Source of the DNA: Nocardioides sp.
GTDB taxonomy: Bacteria > Actinomycetota > Actinomycetes > Propionibacteriales > Nocardioidaceae
NCBI GenBank assembly: GCA_023252065.1
Contig: JAHEXO010000141.1
Coordinates: 1-6,288, forward strand
Direction of reading: 5' to 3'
DNA length: 6,288 nucleotides
The notes under the pieces are model-generated. The model was not told the DNA's origin. It saw only the letters and a list, made by a program, of their open reading frames with translations, and did not search any database. The translations under genes and the position numbers were made by a program. Shown piece by piece: positions 5,429-6,288 of the stretch; positions within the stretch are counted from its first letter, which is position 1, and each line of letters starts with the position of its first letter.

Positions 5429-6288
5429 GTGACCGGGCGGTACGACGAGCACGACCACGAGCACTACGAGCGCCCGCGCCGCCGGACCCGGCCCCGGACC
5501 AAGGAGCGTCCGAGCTACGACGACGCCGTCGACGGGGTCGTCACCACCGTGGACCGGGGGCGGTTCACCCTGCTCGTCGACGGCGTCGCGGTGTGGGCGG
5601 TCAAGGCCCGGCCGCTCGGGCGCAAGGGCGTGGTGGTCGGTGACCGGGTGCGGGTCGTGGGCGACGTGACGGGCAGTGAGGGCGCGCTGGCCCGGATCGT
5701 GGAGGTGCAGGAGCGCAGCACCGTGCTCCGGCGTACCGCGGACGACGACGACCCGGTCGAGCGCGTGATCGTGGCCAACGCCGACCAGCTGGTGGTGGTC
5801 GCCGCCCTCGCCGATCCCGAGCCGCGGCCCCGGCTGATCGACCGCGCACTGGTGGCGGCGTTCGACGCGCGGATGCGTCCGCTGCTGTGCCTGACCAAGG
5901 CCGACCTGGCCGACCCCGAGACCCTGCTGGTGACCTACCGCTCGCTCGGGGTGCCGTGGGTGGTCACCCAGCGCGGCAGTGACCTGACCGAGCTGCGGGA
6001 ACGGCTGGCCGGGCGCACCAGCGTGCTGATCGGCCACAGCGGCGTCGGCAAGTCCACCCTGGTCAACGCGCTGATCCCGAGCGCACGTCGCGACGTCGGC
6101 GTGGTGAACGCCGTCACCGGCCGCGGGCGGCACACCTCGACCTCGGCGCTGATGCTGGCGCTGGCGCGCGCCGACGGCGGCGACGACGCGGTCGGCGGCT
6201 GGATCATCGACACGCCCGGGATCCGGTCGTTCGGGCTGGCCCACGTGCGTCCCGAGGACCTGATCGAGGCCTTCCCCGACCTCGACGA
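5429..6288 (+). CDS. rsgA: Ribosome small-subunit-dependent GTPase A, 3' end cut by the window
   Basis: RsgA is a GTPase that binds the 30S subunit late in its maturation and helps release assembly factors. The 286 visible codons show its circularly permuted G-domain: the G4 motif TKAD (156-159) comes before the P-loop GHSGVGKST (202-210), then GRGRHTST (231-238), and the G3 motif DTPGIRSFGL (261-270). An OB-fold occupies about 34-95. The basic stretch RPRTKERP (21-28) matches the N-terminus I recall from actinobacterial RsgA, and it is preceded by an Asp/Glu/His-rich stretch (6-14). The C-terminal zinc-binding domain, normally the last 60-70 residues, lies beyond the window. The gene starts 10 bases after aroA. 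The aroA-rsgA order also occurs in M. tuberculosis. Confidence 0.95.
   Translation, partial: MTGRYDEHDHEHYERPRRRTRPRTKERPSYDDAVDGVVTTVDRGRFTLLVDGVAVWAVKARPLGRKGVVVGDRVRVVGDVTGSEGALARIVEVQERSTVLRRTADDDDPVERVIVANADQLVVVAALADPEPRPRLIDRALVAAFDARMRPLLCLTKADLADPETLLVTYRSLGVPWVVTQRGSDLTELRERLAGRTSVLIGHSGVGKSTLVNALIPSARRDVGVVNAVTGRGRHTSTSALMLALARADGGDDAVGGWIIDTPGIRSFGLAHVRPEDLIEAFPDLD

Noticed and set aside
5213..6244. A 343-codon minus-strand open frame opposite the end of aroA and rsgA
   Set aside because: It is a shadow of rsgA, whose permuted GTPase motifs are unmistakable on the plus strand.

Overview
The window reads as a chromosomal segment of a high-GC actinobacterium, probably Nocardioides-like. 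The reasons are very GC-rich third codon positions, frequent GTG starts, TANNNT -10 boxes lying directly upstream of start codons, a PafBC-type DNA-damage promoter, and the gene neighbourhood. An SRAP peptidase gene near aroA and rsgA is the arrangement I recall from Mycobacterium tuberculosis (Rv3226c, aroA, Rv3228). The genus is an inference.

Layout, left to right. Positions 1-87 (minus) hold the first 29 codons of an SRAP/HMCES-type DNA-protein crosslink repair protein, with a candidate PafBC promoter at 94-116 that would give a leaderless mRNA. A 128-base gap (88-215) carries a dispersed-type palindrome at 151-186. Positions 216-974 (minus) encode a soluble protein with a degenerate GGDEF domain. 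A 143-base intergenic region (975-1117) separates it from a divergent gene. That gene (1118-3529, plus) encodes an 803-residue protein joining an ECF sigma factor, a zinc-binding anti-sigma domain, hydrophobic segments, a Thr/Pro/Ser linker, three Ig-like repeats and a CARDB/DUF11-like end. It is followed by a DoxX-family membrane protein (3558-4088), aroA (EPSP synthase, 4123-5418) and rsgA (ribosome-maturation GTPase, 5429 to the window end, cut off).

The aroA-rsgA pair is a housekeeping unit, with a 10-base gap and a Shine-Dalgarno sequence overlapping the aroA stop. The most unusual object is the sigma/anti-sigma/surface-sensor fusion, which puts receptor, anti-sigma and sigma factor in one chain. 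Its divergent neighbour looks like a catalytically dead diguanylate-cyclase relative, so the 216-3529 block may be a regulatory insert within an otherwise conserved repair/aroA/rsgA neighbourhood. I see no tRNA, rRNA, CRISPR array, transposase or integrase. No gap between genes exceeds 150 bases.
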